64,000 nt of DNA from Jiulongibacter sediminis (GTDB lineage: Bacteria > Bacteroidota > Bacteroidia > Cytophagales > Spirosomataceae). The translations under genes were made by a program, and so were the position numbers. Positions 51,494 through 61,153 of this stretch are shown in pieces. The stretch spans positions 186,001-250,000 of the forward strand of contig NZ_LGTQ01000012.1 of the NCBI RefSeq assembly GCF_001306455.1, written 5' to 3'. Under the pieces are notes generated by a model. That model was not told the origin of the DNA and did no database searches. It worked only from the letters and a program-made list of their open reading frames with translations. Position 1 is the stretch's first letter. Every line of letters begins with the position of its first letter.

Positions 51494-53863
51494 TCACTCA
51501 TTCCTAAGTGATTTAACCGGGTTTACAGTAGCCGATTTGTACGAGAAAAAGCCCACTGCACCACCAGCGATCAGTAGAACCGTCAGCAGAATAAAAGTCA
51601 TGTAACCGTAATTCAGGCCGCCATTGAACTTAAAAAGTTGAACATTCATAAAAAGGCCAAAAAACACCCCAAAAGGTACTGCAATAGCTGAAGCAACTAA
51701 AAGAAGCTTCAAAAAAGACCAGGCGAACATTACAATTATTTGCCTAATTTCTGCACCCATCACCTTTCTGATTCCTATTTCTTTAACTCTTTTCTCCGTG
51801 GTATAAATCAACATGCCCAACATACCCATCAGAGCTATTACAAAAATTATCACACTGGTAATACCCATAATTTTCATGTCTTCCACAGGGTAATACCTTT
51901 CATAGAGGTCATCTGCAAGCCAGCTGCCATGTGCTTCATCATAAGGGTATTCTTTGTTCCAAACAGCGTCCAGCTTATCTTCAAAATTGGCCTGATCAAC
52001 CATCTCGTTGGTTCTTATTGCAGCGACCCGGAAAGCTTGTGGATTATATTGAAAAACCACTGGCAAAATCTGGTATTGATAGTTAAAATGACAGAAGTTT
52101 TTGATCACTCCTGAAATAATCAGCGGTTGATCAGTCTCCAGATAAACCTGTTGACCAATAGCCTCTTCAGGACTACCTAAAAGTAAGGCATCTACGGCCT
52201 TCTCATTAATAACTACAAAACCTCCGCTACTATCTCTTTGTGAGCTTGGCAGATTTTCACCAGCCAGAAAGTTCAACTCCATATTATCGATAAAGGCGGC
52301 ATCAGCGGCGTAATAGAAACTTTGCTTTTTTTCGGCATCTGGTTCTCTCCCAAGACCAACTCTGGCAGGCATATTTCCAAATACCTGCGAGACATAACCC
52401 AGCCTTTGAACTTCATTCATTGATAAAATTTCGGAATGAAAAAAGTCGTTAGTACCCTCTTTTAAACTCAAATTATAAATACCCTTTCGATTAAAGTTTT
52501 CGTTTTCGGTCGCCATATACTCAAATTGATTAATGAGATGGCCGATGACAAAAACGAAACCGAGGGTTACGGTAAATTGAATGACCATCAGTACTCTTCT
52601 GAAACCAATTTTCCCAAAACTAGCCGGAGATAGCTCTCCCTTCAGCACCTTAGCCGGTTGAAAACGAGAGAGAATAGCAGCAGGAGAAATTCCGGCCAAA
52701 AGGCCAAGAAAAAGGGTAAACATGGCAAAAGAAAGTATAATAGCCCAGGGATGATCTACCTCCCAGGTAATCCAGCCCACATGAAGGTTATTCTTGGCTA
52801 CCCAAAGCAGAAAAAGCCCAATAAGTAACGAGAAAAAAGAAATGATAACCGCCTCGCTCAAAAACTGACCAATCAGTTGAGAACGCACAGCTCCCATAAC
52901 TTTACGAACCCCAACTTCTTTTGACCTGCTCAATGATCTTGCTAGGGTAAGATTGACATAGTTAAAAGCTGCCAGAAGTAAAATCATTAACGGGATGCTG
53001 AAATTGAATAGAATATCCCGAAAATCTTCAACGTATGGATTATTCTCAAGAATGGTTCGGGCAGGAGAAATACTATCAAAAGGCTGAGCAAAAAGCTCAA
53101 TTTGCTTATCAACTTTAAGCAGAAAAGATTTTGAGGCCTGATTAGCAATTTGCTCCAAACCAATATTTAACTTTTTTAGGTCTGTTCCTTCTACAGTTTT
53201 TAAAAAAGTATGAGAATCCAAAACTGACCACTTTTCTTCTTCAGACTGCTCAGCTTTGAATTTATCAAAGGTGCTCATTGAGACCATGACGTCTGACTTG
53301 AATTGAGTTTTAGTTTTGTACTCTTTAAGTACACCCGTAATTCTGAAGCTTCCAAGATCCTGATGTTCGAGCGATTTACCAACTGGATTGGCATCACCAA
53401 AAAAACGGTCAGCCATTTCATTGCTGAGCACTAAGGTATTGGGTTCTGATGGATATGCTCCTTGCTCCAGCGGGAAGTTGAACATATCAAAGAATTGAGG
53501 CTCAGTGTAAATAGTATTTACATTTTGTGTTTTCAGCCTGTTGCTAAGTACCCAGCCAAAGTCACGAACCACTTTAGTGGCATTTTCTACTCCTGACAAT
53601 TCACTTTTAAGTTTATCAGACAAAGCATAAGGAGATGAAGCACAAGATGTTACGATTCCCTCTTTTGAGATATCATCCGTAATCACCCGAACCAGGCGGT
53701 CTGTATCCTGATGGAAATTGTCAAATTCATAAGAACTTTGCAGCTGAATTAAAGCCAGCAAAACAAAAGGAATGGCTATTCCCAGACCAACAATATTGAT
53801 AAAAGAGAATAGCTTATGTTTTGATAAGTTCCTCCAGGCGATTTTGATATAATTCTTCAGCAT
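51494..53863 (-). CDS. FtsX/MacB-type ABC permease (copy 1)
   Basis: 789 residues with the MacB/FtsX double layout: N-terminal helix (MLKNYIKIAWRNLSKHKLFSFINIVGLGIAIPF), periplasmic MacB_PCD domain, three membrane helices near the middle (about 285-395), a second periplasmic domain and three C-terminal helices, ending NPVKSLRNE. EVGVRKVMGA is the FtsX motif repeated near the C-terminus as EIGIRKVMGA. These proteins work with an ATPase (MacB/LolD-like) to move lipoproteins or peptides or act as mechanotransmitters. No ATPase is adjacent. It is the last gene of the minus-strand permease unit. Confidence 0.88.
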   Translation of the reverse strand: MLKNYIKIAWRNLSKHKLFSFINIVGLGIAIPFVLLALIQLQSSYEFDNFHQDTDRLVRVITDDISKEGIVTSCASSPYALSDKLKSELSGVENATKVVRDFGWVLSNRLKTQNVNTIYTEPQFFDMFNFPLEQGAYPSEPNTLVLSNEMADRFFGDANPVGKSLEHQDLGSFRITGVLKEYKTKTQFKSDVMVSMSTFDKFKAEQSEEEKWSVLDSHTFLKTVEGTDLKKLNIGLEQIANQASKSFLLKVDKQIELFAQPFDSISPARTILENNPYVEDFRDILFNFSIPLMILLLAAFNYVNLTLARSLSRSKEVGVRKVMGAVRSQLIGQFLSEAVIISFFSLLIGLFLLWVAKNNLHVGWITWEVDHPWAIILSFAMFTLFLGLLAGISPAAILSRFQPAKVLKGELSPASFGKIGFRRVLMVIQFTVTLGFVFVIGHLINQFEYMATENENFNRKGIYNLSLKEGTNDFFHSEILSMNEVQRLGYVSQVFGNMPARVGLGREPDAEKKQSFYYAADAAFIDNMELNFLAGENLPSSQRDSSGGFVVINEKAVDALLLGSPEEAIGQQVYLETDQPLIISGVIKNFCHFNYQYQILPVVFQYNPQAFRVAAIRTNEMVDQANFEDKLDAVWNKEYPYDEAHGSWLADDLYERYYPVEDMKIMGITSVIIFVIALMGMLGMLIYTTEKRVKEIGIRKVMGAEIRQIIVMFAWSFLKLLLVASAIAVPFGVFFGLFMNVQLFKFNGGLNYGYMTFILLTVLLIAGGAVGFFSYKSATVNPVKSLRNE

Positions 53864-53980
53864 AGTTTCTTTATTTCTTGATGTTGGGTGTCAGATGTTT
53901 GGTGTAGTTGAAAGATGGCCCAGGCCTTTTTCCAATTCTCCTTTACAATTCAACCGTCCTCCACTTTTCTCCCTCCGAAT

Positions 53981-54274
53981 CTACTCTCCTCTGACAAACT
54001 CCATCTGTTTCTTCAGTTCGTCTCTTTTGACGAAGGTTATCGGAACAAACTCATCGTTAGGGGAGCCGATGAAATAGAGGGTCCAATCCTGATCATAATC
54101 TTTGAGCATGTGGCGGATACATTCGGCCCTGTCAACCGTTGGAACCTCGCATTCCTGCCAGTAAAACAACTCAACCCGATAATGCAATTGCTGCTTTTGC
54201 CCATTAATGGTAACCTCAATTTCGACGTCCTGTTTCCCTTTACCTTCAGGGAGTGGTATTGCGATATGTGCCAT
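53981..54274 (-). CDS. Small protein between permease genes, 97 residues
   Basis: 97 residues, no signal or membrane segment. It has a beta-rich first half (VEIEVTINGQKQQLHYRVELFYW) and a charged C-terminus (FVPITFVKRDELKKQMEF). No family is recognised. It sits between two permease genes on the same strand, so it may belong to the permease function. The 80-bp gap on its upstream side contains a nested inverted repeat. Confidence 0.75.
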   Translation of the reverse strand: MAHIAIPLPEGKGKQDVEIEVTINGQKQQLHYRVELFYWQECEVPTVDRAECIRHMLKDYDQDWTLYFIGSPNDEFVPITFVKRDELKKQMEFVRGE

Positions 54275-54292
54275 AATATGTTTGGTTAAAAG

Positions 54293-54343
54293 TTACAGGT
54301 TAAACAGGTGATACACTCGTATCATTTTACTTTCAACCTGTAA
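54293..54343. repeat. Nested inverted repeat upstream of the 97-residue gene
   Basis: Outer arms TTACAGGTT (54293-54301) and AACCTGTAA (54335-54343), inner arms TGATAC (54309-54314) and GTATCA (54319-54324). It lies in the 80-bp gap between permease copy 2 and the 97-residue gene. No T-run is evident. Confidence 0.55.
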
Positions 54344-54354
54344 ACATGGTTCTC

Positions 54355-56787
54355 TTATTCGCTTCTCAAGCTTTTCACAGGATTCACAATTGCAGCTTTT
54401 ATAGCCTGATAACTCACTGTTAGTAATGCGATCAGAACTGCCGCAATGGCTGCCACCGCAAAAATCCACCAGGCGATATCAATTCTGTAGGTAAAATCAT
54501 TCAACCACTGGTTCATCGCATACCAGCTAAGTGGTAAGGCGACTAAAATGGCTCCACCCACCAGTTTAAGGAAATCGGCAGAGAGTTTCATGGCGATCTG
54601 ATTAACCGATGCCCCCATAACTTTGCGAACTCCAATTTCCTTTGTTCTTTTTTGAGCGTTAAAGGCTGCGAGGCCAAACAGACCAAGGCAGGCAATCAAT
54701 AGAGACAACACTGTAAACGTCATAAAAATATTTCCCAGACGCCGCTCGGTCTGGTAGGTATTATTGAAAGAATCGTCCAGAAAATAGTGATTGAAAGGTT
54801 GACCGGGAGCCACATTGTTCCACTCGGCTTTAATCTGGCTTATAGTTGAAGAAAAGTCTCCAGCCTTCAGTTTTACGGTCATTTTATTTCGGTGACCCGG
54901 AGTAATATTCAAAGCCAGAGGGCCGATTTTATCTTTGAAAGACTCAAAATGAAAGTTCCTGACAACCCCTATAATGGTAAAATAGTCTCTCTCTATACCG
55001 GTCGCCGCTACATTTGTAACTCTTTTACCAATTGCTTCATCCGGCTGAATCCCAAGAATAGAAAGTGCCGACTCGTTGACTAAAATAGCTGATGAGTCCG
55101 TACTGAATTGACGATCAAAATCACGCCCCGCCACAATTTCAAGATCCAAAGTTTTCAAATAGTCATGATCTACACGCCAGTTCTGCATCTGAATAGTCTT
55201 ATCTTCAGGCCCCTCCAGGTCAAAGCCGCTGTCAGACCTGTTTGATGGTGTAGGCAAAAAGCTACTGATTGTGGCAGAAGCCACCATTGGCAAATCAGCT
55301 ACCTGATTTTTAAACGTTTCCACATGATTGCCAGCAGCGTACACATCATCTATGATCAAAAGTTGATCTTTTGAGTAGCCCAAATCTTTGTTTTGAATGT
55401 AATTCAGTTGATAGTACACAACCAGAGTACTCACCATCAGAAATACAGAAACAGCAAATTGGAACACCACCAAAGCATTTCTGACTTTTCCACCACCTCC
55501 GGTAGTTTTGCCGTCGCCCTTAAGCACTTGTACCGGAATAAAACGGGAAAGGAAGAAGGCCGGATAACTGCCGGAAACCATACCAAGCAATAGGGTAACC
55601 GATAAAATAACGAGCCAAAACAATGGGTTCAAAAAAGGAATAGAAATGTCTTTCCCGGTAAGCTCGTTGAAAAGGGGCATAAAAACTACCGCCACCAAAA
55701 GAGCAAGGAGCAGAGAAAGAAATGAGACCAGACCAGACTCGGTAAGAAATTGACTAACCAAACCGGTTTTGTTTGAACCCAGAGTCTTTCGGATACCAAC
55801 TTCTTTGGCCCGTTTTAATGATTGAGCTGTGGATAGGTTCATGAAATTCACAATGGCAAGAACAATCAGAAACAGAGCAACAAATGAAAGAATGTAAATG
55901 GTTTGCAGTGTGCTATTGGGGTTCATTTCTGCCACTCGATTTCCCGATAAATGAAGCTCAGTCAAAGGAATAGTTGCGTAACGTATATAATTGCCTTCGG
56001 CTTCAAAACTCTCCCGGTTTATTCCCGGCATAAAGCTTTCGGCATACGGCACCATATATTTCTCAAACAGAATCTGGAGCGGCTGCTGAAGGTCTTCGGC
56101 CCGGGTATTTGGAATCAGTTTAAGAAACGTATTGAAATTATTACTCCCCCAGTCAGGATCTCTAGATTCAGCATGGCTTTCCATGCTCATAAAAACGCTG
56201 TAGCCATTGAGGAAGGAATTGGAAGGCACCCCATCCATAACACCGGTTACCGTAAAATTTTCATCGTTATTGATGACCACATTTTGACCCAGAGCTGAGC
56301 TTTCACCAAAGTATTTTTTAGCCGCCTCTTGGGTAAGTACTACCGTATTCGGATCTTTCAGAGCGGTTTTAGAATCACCTTCCAGAAGTCTTAACCCGAA
56401 AAAGTCGATGAAGTTAACATCAGCAAAAGTACTCTTCTCTTCTTTTTGATTCTCAATGGTTTCAGGTCTTCTTACCAGCATACTTCCCCATTGTCGCAGC
56501 CGGGTGGCATCTTCTACCACATCAAAATCTCTTTTAACGGTCTCGGCAAAAGGAGCCACTAATACAGCAAACTCCTGAGCCTGCCCACCAAATTTTATAT
56601 CCACCTGAGCCCTGTGAATACGATCAAAATCTTTGAAAGACCGGTTATAACTCAGCTCGTCTATAATATAGAGCGTAATGAGGAGCCCTCCCGCCATTCC
56701 AATAGCCAGGCCGAAGGTATTGAGAAAAGTAAAGAAAGGTTGCTTTCTCAGGTTTCTCCAGGCGATTTTTAAATAATTTCTAAGCAT
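54355..56787 (-). CDS. FtsX/MacB-type ABC permease (copy 2)
   Basis: 810 residues from the ATG at 56787, chosen because it begins the conserved MLRNYLKIAWRNLRKQPFFTFLN; an upstream in-frame ATG adds only 8 residues. It has the FtsX layout with EVGIRKTLGS and EIGVRKVMGAS motifs and ends NPVKSLRSE. It is very like copy 3 (same FTFLNTFGLAIGMAGGLLI start and same STIVVYRQL-like region), so the two arose by tandem duplication. The likely role is export or lipoprotein handling in the inner membrane, with an unlinked ATPase. It lies downstream of copy 3 in one transcription unit. Confidence 0.88.
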   Translation of the reverse strand: MLRNYLKIAWRNLRKQPFFTFLNTFGLAIGMAGGLLITLYIIDELSYNRSFKDFDRIHRAQVDIKFGGQAQEFAVLVAPFAETVKRDFDVVEDATRLRQWGSMLVRRPETIENQKEEKSTFADVNFIDFFGLRLLEGDSKTALKDPNTVVLTQEAAKKYFGESSALGQNVVINNDENFTVTGVMDGVPSNSFLNGYSVFMSMESHAESRDPDWGSNNFNTFLKLIPNTRAEDLQQPLQILFEKYMVPYAESFMPGINRESFEAEGNYIRYATIPLTELHLSGNRVAEMNPNSTLQTIYILSFVALFLIVLAIVNFMNLSTAQSLKRAKEVGIRKTLGSNKTGLVSQFLTESGLVSFLSLLLALLVAVVFMPLFNELTGKDISIPFLNPLFWLVILSVTLLLGMVSGSYPAFFLSRFIPVQVLKGDGKTTGGGGKVRNALVVFQFAVSVFLMVSTLVVYYQLNYIQNKDLGYSKDQLLIIDDVYAAGNHVETFKNQVADLPMVASATISSFLPTPSNRSDSGFDLEGPEDKTIQMQNWRVDHDYLKTLDLEIVAGRDFDRQFSTDSSAILVNESALSILGIQPDEAIGKRVTNVAATGIERDYFTIIGVVRNFHFESFKDKIGPLALNITPGHRNKMTVKLKAGDFSSTISQIKAEWNNVAPGQPFNHYFLDDSFNNTYQTERRLGNIFMTFTVLSLLIACLGLFGLAAFNAQKRTKEIGVRKVMGASVNQIAMKLSADFLKLVGGAILVALPLSWYAMNQWLNDFTYRIDIAWWIFAVAAIAAVLIALLTVSYQAIKAAIVNPVKSLRSE

Positions 56788-56886
56788 AGTTTCTTTGTTT
56801 TTCAGGAACATGGAGAAAGGAACAAGTAACAGGTGCCTATGGCTCCAATTTCCTTCACCCTTAAACTTTTAACCTTTAACTTTCCA

Positions 56887-59322
56887 TCATTCACTCCTTA
56901 GCGATTTTACGGGATTAACCATGGCTGCTTTAATAGCCTGATAACTAACGGTAATGAGGGCAATTGCTACTGCAACCAAAGCCGCTAACGCATATACCCA
57001 CCAAGGAATCTCTATCCGGTATTGAAAATCCTCAAGCCACTTATTCATCGCATACCAGCCTAAAGGCAGTGACATCAAAATGGCGATGAAAACGAGCTTC
57101 AGAAAATCAGAGGATAGTCGGTAAACGATCTGGCCAACACTGGCTCCCATTACTTTCCTGACCCCTATTTCCTTGATTCTTTTTTCAGCATTAAAAGCTG
57201 CCAGCCCAAACAGACCTAAACAGGCAATGAGGATTGATAAAAAGGTAAAAATCATGAAAATTTGACCCAGTCGCTGCTCAGCTTCATATGTACTGTTGAA
57301 AGAGTCATCCATAAAATAATAATTGAAAGGCTGTCCAGGGGCTACAGATGCCCAGGTTTCCTCTATTTGACTTATCGTTCTCTCAAAATCACCAGCCCGA
57401 ACCTTTACAATCATTTTATCTGAATAATTGCTCAAACGCATGCTAAGAGCACTGATATTTTGGCGAAGCGACTCAAAATGAAAATTCTCAACCACACCAA
57501 TGACCGTATACGTTTGAGAATCACCTGTTGTACCAAATGGATCTACAATTCTCATCCCGATGGCATCTTCAGGGCTTCTCCCGAAAAGGCGGGCTGTAGT
57601 CTCATTGATTATCATGGCCGAAGAGTCAGTGGCCATATTTCGATCAAAATCTCTACCAGCAGCCAGCTTCATTCCCATCGTGGAAATGTACTCCTGCGAT
57701 ACCGTCCACTCCTGCATATTTACATTTTCTTCCTGCTCGGGATGGCCTTCTTCGTAAAAGGTGTTATCAGAACGATTTGATGGTGTAGGCAGGTAGCTAC
57801 TTAGGGCTATTTGTTCTATTTGGGGCAGTTGTTCCACCCTTTCTTTAAAGGGCTGTATTTTCTGATAAGAACTCCCTAAATCATCAATAATCAAAATCTG
57901 ACTTTTCTGAAAACCGACGTCCTTATTTTGGATAAAACTAAGTTGTCGAAATACTACGACAGTACTAAGAATCAAAAACACTGAGATGGTAAACTGAAAC
58001 ACCACCAGGGAGTTTCTGATATTGCCACCACCTTTTGAACTACTAAAAGTGCCTTTCAAAACCTTCACCGGCGAAAATCTTGAGAGAAAAAATGATGGGT
58101 AGCTGCCTGAAAGCAACCCTAATAATAAAGATGAAAACAACAAAACCAACCAGAAAACGGGGTTTGCGTACGGTATGGAAATGGACTTTGAAGCCAGATT
58201 ATTAAAGAGCGGCAAAACCGCAATAGCTAGTATTAATCCAAAAAACAATGAAATCATGGCCACCATCACGGACTCAGTAAGAAACTGTCTGATCAAGCCG
58301 GATTTCTCTGAACCTAACGTCTTTCTTATCCCCACCTCTTTGGCCCGTTTAAGAGAGTGAGCAGTAGAAAGGTTCATGAAATTTACCGAAGCCAGTATTA
58401 TCAAAAACAATCCAATGAAGAAAAGGATATAAACGTTCTGGCTATTGCTGTTTGGACTCATTTCGGCCACCTTGCTAGACTTAAGGTGGATATCTCTGAG
58501 TGGCATGAGCACATAATTCAGGTAATTACCGGTAGCCAGAAATTGCTCGTGCGTTATACCCGGGAAAATGGCCTGAGCCCAGTCCATCACATACGTTCTT
58601 ACAATCTTTTGAATTTCAGACTCAAAAACTTCGGGCTTTACCTGATCGTGTAATTTGATGAATGTGGCGTAATTATGACTTCCCCATTGAGTATTTAGAG
58701 CATCGTCATTTCCCGCCATGGCCATAAAAACAGTGTGGTCTCTCAAAAAAGAATTCTTGGGCAAATTGTCTATAACTCCAGTAACCGTATATACAACTTC
58801 ATTATCAACAGTTAACGATTTCCCAACAGCGTTCTCCTTACCAAAGTGCTTCTCTGCCGCCGTTTTGGTGAGCACCAATGTGTTTGGTCTCTTCAGGGCC
58901 GTTTCAGCGTCACCTTCCAATAATTGAATATCAAACAAATCAAAGAAAGTGGAATCAGTAAATGCGGAATTATCCTCCTTGATATTGATTGTATTTTCAG
59001 GGCTTCTTAACAAACGGCTACCAATATTTCGCAAACGAGTTACCTTCTCGACCTGTGAGTATTCATTAATCAATGTTGCAGCTAATGGAGCCGGAGCAAC
59101 CGCCATACTTGAGGCCTTACCTCCAAAGTTTATATCGGCATCTACACGATAGATATGCTCCGAATCAGTAAACATTCGGTCAAAACTTAACTCATCATAA
59201 ATATAAAGGCCAATTAAGAGGCCACCCGCCATACCAATAGCAAGACCAAACGTATTGAGAAAAGTAAAGAAGGGCTGCTTCCTCAGGTTTCTCCAGGCGA
59301 TTTTAAGATAATTTTTAAGCAT
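56887..59322 (-). CDS. FtsX/MacB-type ABC permease (copy 3)
   Basis: 811 residues from the ATG at 59322, which starts the conserved MLKNYLKIAWRNLRKQPFFTFLN; a longer frame adds 24 residues of unlikely sequence that includes part of an intergenic repeat. Layout, motifs (EVGIRKTLGS, EIGVRKVMGAS) and the NPVKSLRSE end match copy 2. It is the first gene of the unit (copy 3, copy 2, 97-residue protein, copy 1). The conserved upstream element at 59470-59516 lies about 150 nt before it. Confidence 0.88.
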   Translation of the reverse strand: MLKNYLKIAWRNLRKQPFFTFLNTFGLAIGMAGGLLIGLYIYDELSFDRMFTDSEHIYRVDADINFGGKASSMAVAPAPLAATLINEYSQVEKVTRLRNIGSRLLRSPENTINIKEDNSAFTDSTFFDLFDIQLLEGDAETALKRPNTLVLTKTAAEKHFGKENAVGKSLTVDNEVVYTVTGVIDNLPKNSFLRDHTVFMAMAGNDDALNTQWGSHNYATFIKLHDQVKPEVFESEIQKIVRTYVMDWAQAIFPGITHEQFLATGNYLNYVLMPLRDIHLKSSKVAEMSPNSNSQNVYILFFIGLFLIILASVNFMNLSTAHSLKRAKEVGIRKTLGSEKSGLIRQFLTESVMVAMISLFFGLILAIAVLPLFNNLASKSISIPYANPVFWLVLLFSSLLLGLLSGSYPSFFLSRFSPVKVLKGTFSSSKGGGNIRNSLVVFQFTISVFLILSTVVVFRQLSFIQNKDVGFQKSQILIIDDLGSSYQKIQPFKERVEQLPQIEQIALSSYLPTPSNRSDNTFYEEGHPEQEENVNMQEWTVSQEYISTMGMKLAAGRDFDRNMATDSSAMIINETTARLFGRSPEDAIGMRIVDPFGTTGDSQTYTVIGVVENFHFESLRQNISALSMRLSNYSDKMIVKVRAGDFERTISQIEETWASVAPGQPFNYYFMDDSFNSTYEAEQRLGQIFMIFTFLSILIACLGLFGLAAFNAEKRIKEIGVRKVMGASVGQIVYRLSSDFLKLVFIAILMSLPLGWYAMNKWLEDFQYRIEIPWWVYALAALVAVAIALITVSYQAIKAAMVNPVKSLRSE

Positions 59323-59350
59323 AACTCTTTCATTTAATGCATCCCGAGCG

Positions 59351-59377
59351 TCCGCAGGACTCTGCGGGTAGTCGAAG
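59351..59377. repeat. Dispersed short repeat copy
   Basis: TCCGCAGGACTCTG (59351-59364) is identical to 14622-14635 and is followed by AGTCGAAG, as at 14684-14691. It lies in the 5' region of permease copy 3. Confidence 0.6.
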
Positions 59378-59469
59378 GGAAACATAGTTTTCAATTTTGG
59401 AAGAAAGGAGGAAGGAACACAGAAAACGGATTTTTCCTTTCGCCACTCTCCATGTTCCCTTCTCCTTCT

Positions 59470-59516
59470 AAAGCTTTTTCATAATTTATAGATTACTATT
59501 TCAACTTCATGCCAAA
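59470..59516 (-). promoter_or_regulatory. Upstream element shared by the two permease units (copy A)
   Basis: On the minus strand, TTTTGGCATGAAGTTGAAAT and the following AAATTATGAAAAAGCTTT align with the element at 63797-63844 with few changes. The TTGGCA-N-GA-N-GTTGAA start is reminiscent of a sigma-54 -24/-12 promoter but its -12 GC is not present at the standard spacing. Confidence 0.5.
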
Positions 59517-59707
59517 AAACATAAATATCTCATTAACAATTATTTACAAGTAAAACAGTATTGATAAAGTGTTCATTTACGAACAGTTACCCATATAAAC
59601 GAACAAGATGGTTTTAGCAAAATGGAAAGGGATGAGAAAAAGGGATTTACGGTTCAATCTGTCTTGTTGAGAAAACCATTATTTTCGTAAAAAACAATGC
59701 TCTTGCC

Positions 59708-60508
59708 ATGTCTTCATATCTCCATAAAGTATTCCTCTTATTTTTTCTAGTATTGAGAATTGGCTTTGCTCAAGGTGAAAGTAACAGGACAATTCGGGTT
59801 TTGACCTTCAATATTTTCCACGGAGCTACTATGAAGGGCGACTTTGACCTTGACCATATTGCTTCGGTAATTAATAGTGTGAAGCCAGACTTGGTGGCTC
59901 TTCAGGAGGTTGACCACCTGACTAACCGGTCTAAGAAGTATAATCTCATGAATGAGTTGGCCATCAGAACAAACTTTTCTCCTCTCTTTGCCCGGGCCAT
60001 GGAATTTGACGGAGGAGAATATGGGGAAGGAATCTTATCAAAATTCACCTTTATCTCAAGCCGGAATGTGGCCTTGCCATACCCAAGTGATAAAGAGCCA
60101 AGGGCGGCCGTTGAAGTTGTGGTCAGAATCAATAAATCGGACACCATCGCTTTTGTCGGTACTCACCTTGATCATACTTCAGAAGAAGTCAGACTGTCCC
60201 AAGTTGAAGAGATTAATAAAGCCTTTTTGCCAAATAAATACCCAACTATTCTAGCAGGAGATTTAAATGCTGTACCGGGTAGTGAATCAATAAATACTTT
60301 GGAAAAACAATGGCAGACCTTTTACAATCCGGTAAGCTATGAAATCACATTTCCGAACCAGTCAAATCCTGACGAGGCTTTGAAACTTGATTACATTATG
60401 GCTAAGCCTAAACAGCGATGGAAGGAGCTTGAGAGGCAGGTGATCAAAGATGATATCGCCTCCGATCATTATGCCTTGCTATCCGTGCTTGAGCTGATTG
60501 ACCCCTAA
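59708..60508 (+). CDS. Exported endonuclease/exonuclease/phosphatase family protein
   Basis: 266 residues with a signal peptide (VFLLFFLVLRIGFAQ). The domain has VLTFNIFHGA (Asn motif), LVALQEVDHLT (catalytic Glu), GTHLDHTSEE, ILAGDLNAVP (Asp-x-Asn) and SDHYALL (Asp-His) in the usual order. It would hydrolyse phosphodiesters or phosphate monoesters outside the cytoplasm. It lies between the two permease units, divergent from the first, and abuts the convergent DUF2807 gene with no gap. Confidence 0.9.
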   Translation: MSSYLHKVFLLFFLVLRIGFAQGESNRTIRVLTFNIFHGATMKGDFDLDHIASVINSVKPDLVALQEVDHLTNRSKKYNLMNELAIRTNFSPLFARAMEFDGGEYGEGILSKFTFISSRNVALPYPSDKEPRAAVEVVVRINKSDTIAFVGTHLDHTSEEVRLSQVEEINKAFLPNKYPTILAGDLNAVPGSESINTLEKQWQTFYNPVSYEITFPNQSNPDEALKLDYIMAKPKQRWKELERQVIKDDIASDHYALLSVLELIDP

Positions 60509-61153
60509 TTATCGGGTGTAATGAATATCACTGCCTCCACTACTATGACAATCGCAGCTTCCTTCTACCCAAATGAAAGCATCACTTCCTCCAGAGGCAT
60601 TGATCTTAGCATTCTGAATTCTTAGATCTTTTGCTTTAATATCTGACCCACCAGAAACAGTCCCTTCAAAATTTCGGGTTTCACCTGAAAGAAAGAGGTC
60701 TGAACCACCGGAGGCATTGGCCCTGATATTGTCGGCTTCTAATTCCATTTTTACATCGCTCCCCCCACTCACCGAAATACGTAGATCCTCAAAAGAAAGG
60801 GGTTCCTCTCCAAAGACATCAGAACCACCGCTCGCTCCCAGTGCTTCGAGCTCCCTGAAAGTAACAAAAGCCTTTATTCTACGATCGAAATTCCAGCCTT
60901 TCCAACCCATATTTCTCTCAAATCCAATACGAAGTTGACCATCGTGAACCTCGGTAATCACATCAGACAAGTCGCCATTTTCAACGGTAAGACGAACCGA
61001 TTCAGAAGAACCTTCAGACAGATAGAGATCAATTCCAGAAGAAACCTCAATGGCATTAAAGCTCTCCACATCCCGGTTCTCTTCATCATTTGATTTAGAC
61101 TGAACCTGACAAGCCTGAACAGCCAGAAGAAATAGTATTGCTAAGTATCTCAT
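60509..61153 (-). CDS. DUF2807 (GIN domain) lipoprotein
   Basis: 214 residues from the ATG at 61153; an ATG at 61159 gives one extra Met-Ile. The lipoprotein signal is MRYLAILFLLAVQAC. The mature protein is one GIN/DUF2807-type beta-sheet repeat domain with six SGGSD turns (ASGGSDVF, VSGGSDVK, ASGGSDLF, VSGGSDIK, ASGGSDAF, SSGGSDIH). It likely sits on the periplasmic or outer face. It is the gene downstream of permease copy 4 on the same strand, 119 bp away. Confidence 0.88.
   Translation of the reverse strand: MRYLAILFLLAVQACQVQSKSNDEENRDVESFNAIEVSSGIDLYLSEGSSESVRLTVENGDLSDVITEVHDGQLRIGFERNMGWKGWNFDRRIKAFVTFRELEALGASGGSDVFGEEPLSFEDLRISVSGGSDVKMELEADNIRANASGGSDLFLSGETRNFEGTVSGGSDIKAKDLRIQNAKINASGGSDAFIWVEGSCDCHSSGGSDIHYTR

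Larger units (their letters stand above)
59323..59707. other. Intergenic region upstream of the permease unit and the phosphatase gene
   Basis: 385 bp between divergent genes. It holds a copy of the dispersed repeat (59351-59377) and the shared upstream block (59470-59516), listed separately. The rest is A+T-rich with no convincing frame; a 14-codon ATG frame at 59509 is judged chance. Confidence 0.55.

Noticed and set aside
59470-59516. A genuine sigma-54 promoter
   Set aside because: The GG at -24 is present, but the -12 GC is not at the normal 10-nt spacing in either copy. Kept as a shared element only.
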